A program made the position numbers and the translations under genes. This document shows positions 16,827 through 25,099 of a stretch of 64,000 nucleotides of DNA, in pieces (positions within the stretch are counted from its first letter, which is position 1; every line of letters starts with the position of its first letter). The stretch spans positions 1,178,001 to 1,242,000 of the forward strand of contig JADJPA010000001.1 of NCBI GenBank assembly GCA_016713505.1, in the 5' to 3' direction. Under the pieces are notes generated by a model. The model searched no databases and was not told where the DNA came from. It saw only the letters and a program-made list of their open reading frames with translations. This DNA is from Candidatus Competibacteraceae bacterium (GTDB lineage: Bacteria; Pseudomonadota; Gammaproteobacteria; Competibacterales; Competibacteraceae).

Positions 16827-18539
16827 ATGCCCCGCATTCCCGACACCGAACTCGACCGTCTCAAGTCCGAGGTGTCGCTGGAGCGGCTGATCGAAGGTCG
16901 GGGGATCGCGTTGAAGCAGCGGGGAGCGGATCTCGTGGGCCTGTGCCCCTTTCACGAAGATCGGGAACCGTCGTTGGTGATCACGCCCGCCAAAAACCTC
17001 TGGCACTGCTTCGGCTGTGGGTTGGGCGGCGGGGTGATCGATTGGGTGATGAAGAGCGAGGGCGTGTCGTTCCGTCACGCGGTCGCGCTGCTCAAGGAAG
17101 GGCGGCCTGGCTTCGTCGCTGCCGAATCGGCGGCTCTCCCTGCGCCTTCCGCGCCCTCAACGCCCTCCGCGCCGGTCAAGCGGGCCACAGTCCGCACGCT
17201 GGATTCCCCGGTGCGCCCAGACGCCGACGACCAAGCCCTGCTCGATCAGGTGATCGACTACTACCACGCCACCTTGCAGCAGAGTCCCGACGCGCTGTCG
17301 TATCTGGCCGAACGGGGGATCGATTCGCCGGAGGCGATTGAGGCCTTCAAGCTCGGCTACGCGGATCGGACCCTGGGCTTGCGACTGCCGGAGAAGAACC
17401 GCAAGGCCGGGGCCGAGCTGCGAAGTCGGCTGGTGAAAGTCGGGATTTACCGCGAGAGCGGCCACGAACACTTCAACGGCTCCCTGATCATGCCGGTGTT
17501 CGACGAGAGAAGCCATGTGGTCGAAGTCTACGGCCGCAAGCGTCGGGATGATCTGCGACCCGGAACGCCCAAGCACTTGTACCTACCCGGCCCGCATCGG
17601 GGGGTGTGGAATGAAGCCGCGCTTCAGGCGAGTTCCGAGATCATCCTGTGCGAAGCCCTGATCGACGCCCTGACCTTTTGGGTGGCGGGCTTTCGCAACG
17701 TCACCGCGAGCTACGGGGTGCAGGGCTTTACCGAGGATCATCTGACGGCGTTCCAGCAGCATGGAATCAAGCGGGTCTCGATCGCCTACGATCGGGATAC
17801 CGCCGGGGATCGCGCCGCTCTGGCGCTGGCGGAGCGGCTGATGGGGCTGGGGATGGACTGCTACCGCCTCCGCTTCCCGCACGGGCTGGACGCCAACGCC
17901 TATGCCCGCCAGTCTGCGTCGCCTCCAGAGAGCTTAGGCGCGCTGATCCGCTCGGCCGAGTGGTTAGGCAAGGGGCAACGGCCGGTGTCGCTCCGAGTGA
18001 ACGAAGGCGACCCTGGCCCAGTGTCCGGGATCAGCGCCGGGACCGTTACCGAAAGTCCGACCGAGACCCTCCCCTTAGCCGCCTCAGTCCTACCCCCCGC
18101 ACCGATCCCCACACCGACGGTCACGGCGGACGGCGAGGATCTGCACCTGACCCTGGGTGACCGGCATTACCGAGTGCGGGGCCTGGCAGCGGATGCACCA
18201 GTCGGCGTCATCAAGCTCAACCTGCTGGCCCGGCGGGGGGACGGCTTTCACGCCGATAGCCTGGACCTCTACAGCGCCCGGCAGCGGGGCAGCTTCGCCG
18301 AGGCCGCCTCGGTGGAGCTGAACGTCTCGGCCGAGGTGCTGCGCCGCGACCTGGGCCGGCTGCTGCTGGCCCTGGAAGCCGTGCAGGACGAACGGCGAGC
18401 GACCTTGAAGGCTGCCGCGTCTCCGGCGGAGGCCAACGGCGACGGCCGTCACCTGCCCCCGCCGCTGACCGAGACGGAGCGCGCGGCCGCGCTGGCCTTC
18501 CTGCAAGCGCCCGATCTCCTCGACCGGATCACCGAGTGA
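16827..18539 (+). CDS. CHC2 zinc-finger/TOPRIM DNA primase, 5' part of an IS-interrupted primase-helicase gene
   Basis: The N-terminus carries a CHC2 zinc finger (C40-P-F-H43 ... C61-F-G-C64), then a TOPRIM catalytic domain (E276 in LCEALID; D322 and D324 in YDRDTAGDRA). This is the layout of bacterial DnaG-type primases that make RNA primers. The frame ends at residue 570 because the inserted element begins with TGA, which supplies the stop. Removing the element and one copy of the 5-bp duplication joins GAG to GAC at 19814 in frame, giving an original protein of 1,087 residues. GGAG lies 6 bases before the ATG. The truncated primase part could still be active. Confidence 0.85.
   Translation: MPRIPDTELDRLKSEVSLERLIEGRGIALKQRGADLVGLCPFHEDREPSLVITPAKNLWHCFGCGLGGGVIDWVMKSEGVSFRHAVALLKEGRPGFVAAESAALPAPSAPSTPSAPVKRATVRTLDSPVRPDADDQALLDQVIDYYHATLQQSPDALSYLAERGIDSPEAIEAFKLGYADRTLGLRLPEKNRKAGAELRSRLVKVGIYRESGHEHFNGSLIMPVFDERSHVVEVYGRKRRDDLRPGTPKHLYLPGPHRGVWNEAALQASSEIILCEALIDALTFWVAGFRNVTASYGVQGFTEDHLTAFQQHGIKRVSIAYDRDTAGDRAALALAERLMGLGMDCYRLRFPHGLDANAYARQSASPPESLGALIRSAEWLGKGQRPVSLRVNEGDPGPVSGISAGTVTESPTETLPLAASVLPPAPIPTPTVTADGEDLHLTLGDRHYRVRGLAADAPVGVIKLNLLARRGDGFHADSLDLYSARQRGSFAEAASVELNVSAEVLRRDLGRLLLALEAVQDERRATLKAAASPAEANGDGRHLPPPLTETERAAALAFLQAPDLLDRITE
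18532..18536. repeat. Left 5-bp target-site duplication (CCGAG)
   Basis: CCGAG directly precedes the left end of the IS element and matches 19809-19813 after its right end. Confidence 0.85.
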
Positions 18540-18569
18540 GGTCGGTCGGCAAGAGTGGACGCCAAGGAA

Positions 18570-19433
18570 TCAGGTTTTTTTAAGTTGATGGTGATAGAAG
18601 CGCTGTTCAAACGCGGCGGGCGATAAATAGCCCAACCGGGCTTGGAGGCGCTGACGGTTGTAAAACAGTTCAATGTATTCGGTGATCTGGCCGATCGCTT
18701 GTTGACGTGTCTCGAAGCGGTTTTGATGGACGAGTTCGGTTTTCAAGGTGCCCCAGAAGCTCTCGATGGGGGCGTTGTCGTAACAGTTGCCGCGCCGGGA
18801 CATGGAAGATTGGAGGCCGTGCTGGCGCAGGCGCTGTTGGTAGTCCCAAGCACAATACTGGCTGCCGCGATCGGAGTGACAAATCAATCCTGGCCGGGGG
18901 CGGCGGGTTTGCAGCGCCTGTTCCAGCGCTTGGGTCACCAGGCTTTGGCGCAGGTGATCGGCCATCGCATAGCCTATGATCCGGCCGCTGTGGAGGTCTT
19001 TGATCCCCGCCACATACAGCCAGCCTTCGTCCGTGGCCACGTAGGTGATGTCGCTGACCCAAGCCTGATTGGGACGTTGGACGCGAAAGCATTGGCCCAG
19101 CACGTTGGCCGCGATGGGTAAGGCATGGCGTGAATCCGTCGTCACGCGAAACCGCCGTTTTTGCCGACAGCGCAAACCCAACTGGCGACGGATGCGCTTG
19201 ATCCGATGCACGCCGACGCGCACACCCCGCGCCGCCAGATCGCGTTGCAGGCGCTCGGGGCCATAGGTCTGACGGGTGCGCTCATGCGCGGCGCGAATCT
19301 CCGCTTGTAATCGCCCTTCCTGGCCGCTTCGGCTTGAGGGTGGACGCCGTCGCCAGGCGTAAAACCCGCTGCGTGACACCCGAAACATCCGGCATAAGAC
19401 CGTCAGGGGAAACCGGCGTTTGAGGGGCTCCAT
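18570..19433 (-). CDS. IS3-family transposase OrfB (DDE integrase domain)
   Basis: The 287-residue frame contains the HTH_21-type segment (ARERLQ-like helices around TRQTYGPERLQRDL) and the rve integrase core. The acidic triad is visible in WVSDITYVATD, ICHSDRGSQY and NCYDNAPIESFWGTLK (final E). The ATG at 19433 overlaps the OrfA stop (TAATG), but the active enzyme is normally the OrfAB fusion. The -1 frame continues upstream from this ATG through SRRVLCQGVTARY to the slippery site. Confidence 0.94.
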   Translation of the reverse strand: MEPLKRRFPLTVLCRMFRVSRSGFYAWRRRPPSSRSGQEGRLQAEIRAAHERTRQTYGPERLQRDLAARGVRVGVHRIKRIRRQLGLRCRQKRRFRVTTDSRHALPIAANVLGQCFRVQRPNQAWVSDITYVATDEGWLYVAGIKDLHSGRIIGYAMADHLRQSLVTQALEQALQTRRPRPGLICHSDRGSQYCAWDYQQRLRQHGLQSSMSRRGNCYDNAPIESFWGTLKTELVHQNRFETRQQAIGQITEYIELFYNRQRLQARLGYLSPAAFEQRFYHHQLKKT

Positions 19434-19747
19434 TAGCGCGTACCGGGCAGTGACGCCTTGGCAAAGTACGCGGCGGCTTTTTTTAAAATATCGCGCTCCA
19501 TCGTCACCTCCGCCAACGCCCGGCGTAACCGTCTCAGTTCCTTTTCGCCCTCGGTCAACGGTTTCTGCCGGCCGCCGAGCACCGCTAATTCCCCACGTCG
19601 TGCCGCCCCCACCCAGTTGGCGAGCGTCTTGGGCGACATCGATAAGCGCTGACCTGCTTGCGGGATCGACAGCCTTTCCTCCAGCACCAGTCGCACCGCT
19701 TGCTCGCGAAATTCTTTCGTGTACACCCCTCGGGGGAGTCGTTGCAT
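19433..19747 (-). CDS. IS3-family transposase OrfA (helix-turn-helix)
   Basis: This 104-residue protein has the transposase_8 helix-turn-helix (YTKEFREQAVRLVLEE, then the LSIPQAGQRLSMSPKTLANWV recognition region by position) and a leucine-zipper-like helix (ELRRLRRALAEVTMERDILKK). It binds the element ends. A slip at the A7 tract near its end would produce the OrfAB transposase. Confidence 0.93.
   Translation of the reverse strand: MQRLPRGVYTKEFREQAVRLVLEERLSIPQAGQRLSMSPKTLANWVGAARRGELAVLGGRQKPLTEGEKELRRLRRALAEVTMERDILKKAAAYFAKASLPGTR
19478..19484 (-). promoter_or_regulatory. Programmed -1 frameshift slippery site
   Basis: On the minus strand the OrfA codons TTA AAA AAA GCC contain seven A in a row. 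A -1 slip here changes the reading from KKAAAYF to KKSRRVL, which continues in frame into OrfB. A6-7 G sites are the usual IS3-family signal. Confidence 0.8.
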
Positions 19748-19808
19748 GGTCCACCTCCTTCTCCTAAGTCTAGAGAGTCTTGGCGTCCACTTTTTTCAGC
19801 CTACCTCA

Positions 19809-19813
19809 CCGAG
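19809..19813. repeat. Right 5-bp target-site duplication (CCGAG)
   Basis: Identical to 18532-18536 and directly follows the right end of the IS element. Confidence 0.85.
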
Positions 19814-21367
19814 GACCTGGCCCGCTGCGGGCTGGTCGGCGAGCCGGTCAACGGCCTGGTGGGCTATCTGGCCTGCCTCTCGCGCAAGCTGCCCGCGCCC
19901 CTGGCCGTCTTGGTGCAATCGGCCTCCGCTGCGGGCAAATCCGCCCTTCAGGACGCCTGTTTGGCCTTCGTGCCGGAACACGAGCGGGTCAAGTACTCCG
20001 CCGTCACCGGCCAAAGCCTGTTTTACGTCGGCGAGACCGATCTCCAACACAAGGTGCTGGCGATTGCCGAGAGCGAAGGTGCTCTGCAAGCCGCATACGC
20101 CTTGAAGCTCCTGCAATCCGAAGGGGAACTGACCATCGCCAGCACCGCCAAAGACCCGCAGACCGGTCAACTCGCCACGCGGACCTATCGGGTGAAAGGC
20201 CCGGTGATGCTGTTGCTCACCACCACCGCCGCCGAACCGGATGAAGAACTGTTGAACCGCTGTCTGGTGTTGGCCGTCAACGAGTCTCGTCCTCAGACCC
20301 AGGCCATCCACGCCCAACAACGCCAACGCCGCACGCTGGAGGGACTGCTGGCCGGACAGGAACGTGCGGCGATCTTCCAATTACACCGCCACGCCCAACG
20401 GCTGCTGGAGCCGATCCCCGTCGTCAATCCCTACGCCGAGCGCTTGACCTTCGTCGATGGCTCCACCCGCACGCGGCGCGATCACGAGAAGTATCTGACC
20501 CTGATCGACGCCTTAGCCTTGCTCCACCAGCACCAACGCCCGCAGCAGACCGCCCGGCGGTCGGGATCGGGGGACGGACCGCCGCTGCGCTACCTGGAAG
20601 CCACCCTGGACGACATCGAGGTGGCCAACCGGCTGGCCCACGAGGTGCTGGGCCGCACCCTGGACGAGCTGCCGCCGCAAACCCGCCGCCTGCTGCGTCT
20701 GACCCAGCAGTGGGTGCGTGAACAGACCCAAATCCAAAGTATCCCCCGCCGCGCCTTCCGCTTCCGCCGCCGGGAACTGCGCGAGGCCCTGGACTGGGGC
20801 GACACCCAGCTCAAAATCCACCTCGCCCGGCTGGTGGATCTGGAATACGTCCTCGCCCATCGCGCGCCGGGGCAATCCTTCGCCTATGAACTGCTCTACG
20901 ACGGCCCCGACGAACATCCCGACGACCGGCCACACTTGAGCGGGTTGATCGATGTCGCTGAACTGCGCCGTCAAGCCGGGGAATCCGTCACGCCGGCAAG
21001 GGCTAAAACCCCGAAACACGCGCTCAACCGCGATTCCAACGGTCCAGAATACGCCTACGACGCCAACCCGTCGGGGTTGGAAGGGGATCGGTCGGTGCCT
21101 GGTCGGACTGAGGTCGGCCCCCGGTCGGGGGGTGGTCGGCCGCTTGAAAACACCCGTTTAGGCCCTGTGGAAGCGGCTTTTGAGCCGACGCCCGCTGACA
21201 TCGCCGAAAACGCAAAAGGTGGGGAAAATCCAGACTTTAGGCCGGTCGTAACGTACTCACCGGTCGTATCTCACCCCGTGAGTGATCGCTCAGCGCTCAT
21301 CCTAGACCGGTTCGAGTCCGTGGCGGGGAGCCAAACCGAGATGCCCACCGCCGCGAGCGCGTCCTGA
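19814..21367 (+). pseudogene. 3' part of the interrupted primase-helicase gene (AAA-type ATPase and winged-helix region)
   Basis: These 517 codons continue the primase frame after the IS element. A Walker A-like loop (SASAAGKS, residues 606-613 of the restored protein) and a likely Walker B strand (KVLAIAESEG) point to an AAA/helicase-type ATPase. A later FRRRELREALDWGDTQLKIH segment looks like a winged helix, followed by a disordered tail. An in-frame ATG at 19658 inside the element could allow expression of this half. The stop overlaps the recombinase start (TGATG), so the two were one transcription unit. Function as replicative helicase is inferred. Confidence 0.75.
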
Positions 21368-22371
21368 TGGGCCGTCCCCGCCAGCATCGGGCGCCGACTC
21401 ACGCTGCGCTGTGGCCGCTGATGCAGGCGTATCTGGACTGGACGCGGATGACCGGCAGCGCCAAAGATACCCACCGCCGCCGGGAATCGGCCCTACGTCG
21501 CTTTAGCGCCTGGTGTGCCGAGCGCGACCTGCACCGGCCCGCCGAGATCACCCGCCCGATCCTGGAGCGCTATCAACGCCAGCTCCGAGACGCCCGCAAA
21601 CCCGATGGTCAACCGCTGACCCTCGGCTCTCAACACGTCCTGCTCACCCCGCTCCAGGGCTTCTTCAAATGGCTGGTGCGCGAGCGGCGGATTCTCTATA
21701 ACCCCGCCGCCGAGCTGATCCTGCCCAAAAAGCCCAAGCAGTTGCCGCATACCCTCTTATCCGTCGAGGACATCGAAGCGGTCTTCGCTCAGCCTGACTT
21801 GAGCACGGCCGAAGGGTTGCGGGATCGGGCGATGCTCGAAGTCTTCTACGCCACCGGTATCCGCCGTCTGGAACTGGCGAACCTGGACTTATCCGACGTG
21901 GATGCCCGCCACGTCACTCTGCTGATCCGCGCGGGCAAGGGCCAACAGGATCGCTTCGTGCCGCTCGGACCACGCGCCTTGGCCTGGATCGCGCGTTATC
22001 GCCAGGAGAGCCGTCCTTACCTGCAACACGATCCCCACGAACCCGCGCTGTTCCTCACGGATCAGGGCCATCGCTTCCGAAGGAGCGCGCTCTCGGCCCG
22101 CGTCAAGCGCCTGCTGGAGAAAGCGGGCATCGAAAGACCCGGCTCCTGCCACCTGTTCCGCCACGCCTGCGCGACCCACATGCTAAAGGGCGGGGCCGAC
22201 ATCCGCGTCATCCAGGCCCTCCTCGGCCATCAGAGCCTCGAAACCACCCAGATCTATACCCACGTCGCGCTGGACCATCTGGCCAAAATCCACGCCGCCA
22301 CCCATCCGCTGGTGACCGTGGAATCCGCCACCCTCCAGGCAGAGCCGCCTGAACCGTCCGCCGGCTCCTGA
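21367..22371 (+). CDS. Tyrosine recombinase (XerC/integrase type)
   Basis: The 334-residue enzyme has an N-terminal SAM-like core-binding domain (about 15-110) and a C-terminal catalytic domain with all expected residues: R166 (TGIRRLE), K191 (GKGQQD), H262 and R265 (HLFRHACATH), H288 (LLGHQS) and the nucleophile Y297 (IYTH). It should cut and rejoin DNA through a 3'-phosphotyrosine. Overlap with the primase-helicase gene suggests that it moves or resolves the same element. No attachment site could be identified. Confidence 0.93.
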   Translation: MGRPRQHRAPTHAALWPLMQAYLDWTRMTGSAKDTHRRRESALRRFSAWCAERDLHRPAEITRPILERYQRQLRDARKPDGQPLTLGSQHVLLTPLQGFFKWLVRERRILYNPAAELILPKKPKQLPHTLLSVEDIEAVFAQPDLSTAEGLRDRAMLEVFYATGIRRLELANLDLSDVDARHVTLLIRAGKGQQDRFVPLGPRALAWIARYRQESRPYLQHDPHEPALFLTDQGHRFRRSALSARVKRLLEKAGIERPGSCHLFRHACATHMLKGGADIRVIQALLGHQSLETTQIYTHVALDHLAKIHAATHPLVTVESATLQAEPPEPSAGS

Positions 22372-22395
22372 ACCCCGCGTCTGCTCCTTCCAAAA

Positions 22396-22420
22396 GCCTT
22401 TCTTAGCGGCTAAAGAAGGT
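22396..22420. other. Imperfect hairpin after the recombinase gene
   Basis: CCTTTCTTAGC and GCTAAAGAAGG pair with two mismatches, 25 bases after the recombinase stop. There is no T-run directly behind it. It could be a weak transcription end. The rest of 22372-22639 shows no gene that I can support. Confidence 0.3.
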
Positions 22421-22639
22421 CGATTGATCCGGTCTTGACGGATCGTTCGCCGATGCCGACACTTCAAAAATCGTTCGCTCTTTGACAGCCTCGCTCGCCC
22501 GCCTGAACGGTTCTCCAAACCGCCGTTGGCCCGTTGTCTTGGTTTCAGCCGTTCCCATTCGGACAAAACGCGCCTAGTGAACTGAAGGAACTGGGAAAAT
22601 CGAGAAAAGCACGACCAACGCCCGGTGGGTGACTGATTC

Positions 22640-22872
22640 CCCGGCCAGTATTACGATCAGGAATCCGGACTGTATTACCGTGCTTGGGCAAGCTGGCAAC
22701 AGGGCTATTCTTGGCAAGAAATGGATTGGTCTCAAAAAGGCTATACATCCATCAAGGATTTTTTGAGGCCAGTGATATTGAAAAGCGAAGTTTAATTAAA
22801 AAAGGAAAATGGTGCGCTGAGTATTACGCCTATAAAGATGGTCTTACTATAAAAATAGTTTGCACGCCCTAA
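22640..22872 (+). pseudogene. Second truncated rhs end, frameshifted
   Basis: The frame starting at 22640 reads PGQYYDQESGLYY, the same RHS core position as the fragment at 15034, then a divergent tip that stops at 22795. A -1 frame from the T6 run at 22759-22764 continues as FFEASDIEKRSL to the stop at 22872. Adding one T would join both parts into a single tip ending in KDGLTIKIVCTP. So this is a 5'-truncated rhs remnant with a probable one-base deletion. Its AT-rich composition contrasts with the surrounding GC-rich DNA. Confidence 0.65.
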
Positions 22873-22901
22873 GTAAAATGGCGGCATTATGGGATTGTGC
22901 T

Positions 22902-23132
22902 TTAGCGTGTTGTATCGATAAGTTCGAGGTCTTTTTTCAGGAGTTCGTTGATGAAGATGGAGAACTCCACGCCCCTGGCCTCGGCCAGCGCGGCGAGGCG
23001 GGCTTGCACCGGCGCATCCAGATAGACCGGCAGATTCAACTTCGTGCCGGGCTTGAAGAACTGGCCGCGTTGACCCTGCGAGAAGTTGATCTCGGCGGGC
23101 ATATCGTCATCGGGGTCTGAAAGCTGGCTCAT
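22902..23132 (-). CDS. BrnT-associated antitoxin (CopG/BrnA-like)
   Basis: This 76-residue protein has the MPAEINFSQGQRGQFF start seen in antitoxins paired with BrnT toxins, then LNLPVYLDAPVQARLAALAE and a C-terminal ribbon-helix-helix-like segment FSIFINELLKKDLELI. It would bind the toxin and repress the operon. GAGG lies 2 bases before the ATG at 23132. It follows the toxin gene by 4 bases. Confidence 0.72.
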   Translation of the reverse strand: MSQLSDPDDDMPAEINFSQGQRGQFFKPGTKLNLPVYLDAPVQARLAALAEARGVEFSIFINELLKKDLELIDTTR

Positions 23133-23136
23133 CGCA

Positions 23137-23376
23137 TCACCTCGGTTCGTTCTCATACTGCATCCGCTCGCGGCGGGTGGCTTCCCGCGCCGAAATCAGG
23201 CGCACCTGAGAGCGGGTCGGTTCCAGCGGCTCATAGGTGTGGGACACCGCCAACAGCCGTCCGCCCTCGCTCATGCCCAACGTGAACCAGCGATCTTCCC
23301 CGTCGCTATGCGCCGCATCGAAAACGGTCAGCGCCAGGGGATCAAGCAACATGGTCGCCGCCTGGGCGAAGGTCAC
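23137..23376 (-). pseudogene. BrnT-family toxin lacking its N-terminus
   Basis: The 79 residues from TFAQAATMLLDPLAL to RLISAREATRRERMQYE match the body and end of BrnT ribonuclease toxins. The usual opening (FEWD...NxxKHG, about 15-20 residues) is absent. The frame starts with a GTG that falls where the family's HGVTF motif would be, overlapping the stop of a short upstream frame. It is probably inactive, or at least altered. Confidence 0.65.
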
Positions 23377-23507
23377 GCCGGGGCATCCACCGACGTCAGC
23401 GCCACAGTCATCCGCTCCTCGGCGATCAAGGCGCCGATCACCTTGATGACCGTTTCCCGATCATCCAGGGTTAACGCTTCCTTAGCGGTTTCTTTCGCGG
23501 TTGACAT
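23373..23507 (-). CDS. Short 44-residue frame upstream of the truncated BrnT
   Basis: MSTAKETAKEALTLDDRETV begins a small helical protein; GGAG lies upstream and its stop overlaps the BrnT GTG. It may be the remnant of another antitoxin gene joined to the brnT fragment by deletion. No family is recognised. Confidence 0.4.
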   Translation of the reverse strand: MSTAKETAKEALTLDDRETVIKVIGALIAEERMTVALTSVDAPA

Positions 23508-23611
23508 TTTCGAAAATCTCCGGCAACTCCAAGGCGCTCTAAACTTTCTATATAGTTGGACACGCTATCCACCACTACTTCACAACCAATCGCAAACCAA
23601 CTCGCTTGCGA

Positions 23612-23639
23612 CCTGGAAAGCGGTTTAGCGCTCTCCAGG
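23612..23639. terminator. Strong hairpin downstream of dctP
   Basis: CCTGGA-A-AGCG pairs with CGCT-C-TCCAGG around a 6-base loop, 13 bases after the dctP stop on the minus strand. There is no T-tract, so this may be a transcript-end stabilising hairpin rather than a full terminator. Confidence 0.4.
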
Positions 23640-23651
23640 CCGGTTCAATCA

Positions 23652-24803
23652 CTACTTCTTCGCCCGCAACTGCGCCTGCATGAAGTTCGACAGCGCCCCC
23701 TCTGGCAATCCCATCCAGATATCCGAAATCTGCTGGAAGGCGCGCAGCGAATCGTAAAGCTTCTTGAAATCCGCGTTCTTGGCGGATTCCTCGGCATAGA
23801 GTTTCTGGGCCGCGTCATAGGCCGCCTTCAAGACATCGTCCGGATAACGCCGCAACTGCGAACCGTTCTGCACCAGCCGCTGGATCGCTTGCGGGTTTTT
23901 GGCGTCGTAGGCCGCCATCATCTTGAGATTGGCTTCGCTGGCGGCCACTTCAAATGCGGCTTGATACATCTTAGGCAGCTTCTCCCATTGTTCCTTGTTG
24001 ACATAGAAGCTGATCTGCGGTCCGGTTTCCCACCAACCGGGGTAGTAATAAAACTTGGCGACCTTATAAAAACCGAGCTTCTCGTCGTCGTAAGGGCCAA
24101 CCCACTCGGCGGCGTCGATCGCCCCACGCTCCAGCGCCGGATAAATTTCCCCGCCGGGGATCGCTTGCGGCACCGCGCCCAAGGCCGAAAACACCTCGGC
24201 GCCAAAACCCGGAATGCGCATTTTCAAACCCTTGAGATCTTCCAGCGATTTGACTTCCTTACGGAACCAACCGCCCATCTGGGTGCCGGTGTTGCCGCCG
24301 GGAAAATTGACGACGTTGTATTTGGCGAAAAACTCGCGCGTCAGCGTGAGACCTTCGCCGAAATAATACCATCCGTTCATCTGTCGGGCGTTCAGGCCAA
24401 ACGGAATGGCGGTATCGATGGAAAAGGTCTTGTTCTTGCCGTGGAAGTAGTAGCCGCAGGTATGGCAACATTCCACCGTGTTCTGTTGTACGGCGTCCAA
24501 CACCCCAAACGGCGGCACGAGCTCGCCGCCGGCGAACACGCGAATTTCGAACTTACCATCGGTCAGTTCGGCGACCCGCTTGGCCAGCACTTCGGCGCCC
24601 CCATAAATCGTATCCAGGCTCTTGGGGAAGCTGGAGGCAATCCGCCACTTGATGGCGGGCGAACCTTGTCCTTGCTGGGCCGCGGGTTCGGGCGCTGGGG
24701 CAGGCGCCGGGGCTTGCGACTGAGCGCTGGCGGGCACGGCCGCGCTGGCGGCGACGGCGGCCATACCCAGACCGGCTTTTTTCATAAACTCACGACGCTG
24801 CAT
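23652..24803 (-). CDS. dctP: TRAP transporter substrate-binding protein (DctP)
   Basis: The 383-residue periplasmic protein has a Tat-type signal (RREFMKK, then a hydrophobic alanine-rich core ending ASAQS), a proline/alanine linker (about 30-45) and a DctP/TakP-like ligand-binding domain starting IKWRIASSFPKSLDTIYGGA. Twin-arginine export is common in this subgroup, which binds 2-oxoacids or similar carboxylates. AAAGGAGAA lies before the ATG. It is oriented against dctQM and about 8.6 kb away; it is probably their partner. Confidence 0.93.
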   Translation of the reverse strand: MQRREFMKKAGLGMAAVAASAAVPASAQSQAPAPAPAPEPAAQQGQGSPAIKWRIASSFPKSLDTIYGGAEVLAKRVAELTDGKFEIRVFAGGELVPPFGVLDAVQQNTVECCHTCGYYFHGKNKTFSIDTAIPFGLNARQMNGWYYFGEGLTLTREFFAKYNVVNFPGGNTGTQMGGWFRKEVKSLEDLKGLKMRIPGFGAEVFSALGAVPQAIPGGEIYPALERGAIDAAEWVGPYDDEKLGFYKVAKFYYYPGWWETGPQISFYVNKEQWEKLPKMYQAAFEVAASEANLKMMAAYDAKNPQAIQRLVQNGSQLRRYPDDVLKAAYDAAQKLYAEESAKNADFKKLYDSLRAFQQISDIWMGLPEGALSNFMQAQLRAKK

Positions 24804-25099
24804 GTTCTTCTCCTTTGTCGGTAACTTGGCGATTTTATTTTGGCAACTCAGATTAATACTGGTTGTCCGTATAACTTTAACAGAGCTTCAGCCGAATTCT
24901 CCATTCGACTTTTCTGGTTAATGGCTTGATGATTGCAAGGAGGTTTTCCATACGCTACCGTTGCCGCTATCGTTCAGGCCATGTTCAAAAATGCTCTGCC
25001 AAAGTGTCCTAAGCCTACTCATACCCTAACACCGTCCATGATCGCTCCGACCCACCTTCGTCCGTTCACCGCCAGCCCTCGATTTTTCTGGAGTCCATC

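Larger units (their letters stand above)
18537..19808 (-). mobile_element. IS3-family insertion sequence, complete, 1,272 bp
   Basis: Both ends are visible: 30-bp terminal inverted repeats at 18537-18566 and 19779-19808 matching at 24 positions, starting TGAGGT and sharing the inner block GTGGACGCCAAG. A CCGAG duplication flanks the element. It encodes OrfA and OrfB on the minus strand with an A7 slippery run for programmed -1 frameshifting, the standard IS3 design. Both frames appear intact, so the element may still be mobile. It sits inside the primase-helicase gene. Confidence 0.95.

Noticed and set aside
18570..19754. 394-codon frame as one OrfB protein starting near the right IS end
   Set aside because: The upstream part is antisense-like sequence in the OrfA region; the real product is OrfB or OrfAB by -1 frameshift.
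15034..22656. 17-mer direct repeat as attachment sites of the recombinase
   Set aside because: The repeat is explained by homologous rhs coding sequence on both sides; no further symmetry or core site was found.
23556..24824. 422-codon plus-strand frame across dctP
   Set aside because: It is the shadow of dctP, which has a clear Tat signal and family sequence.
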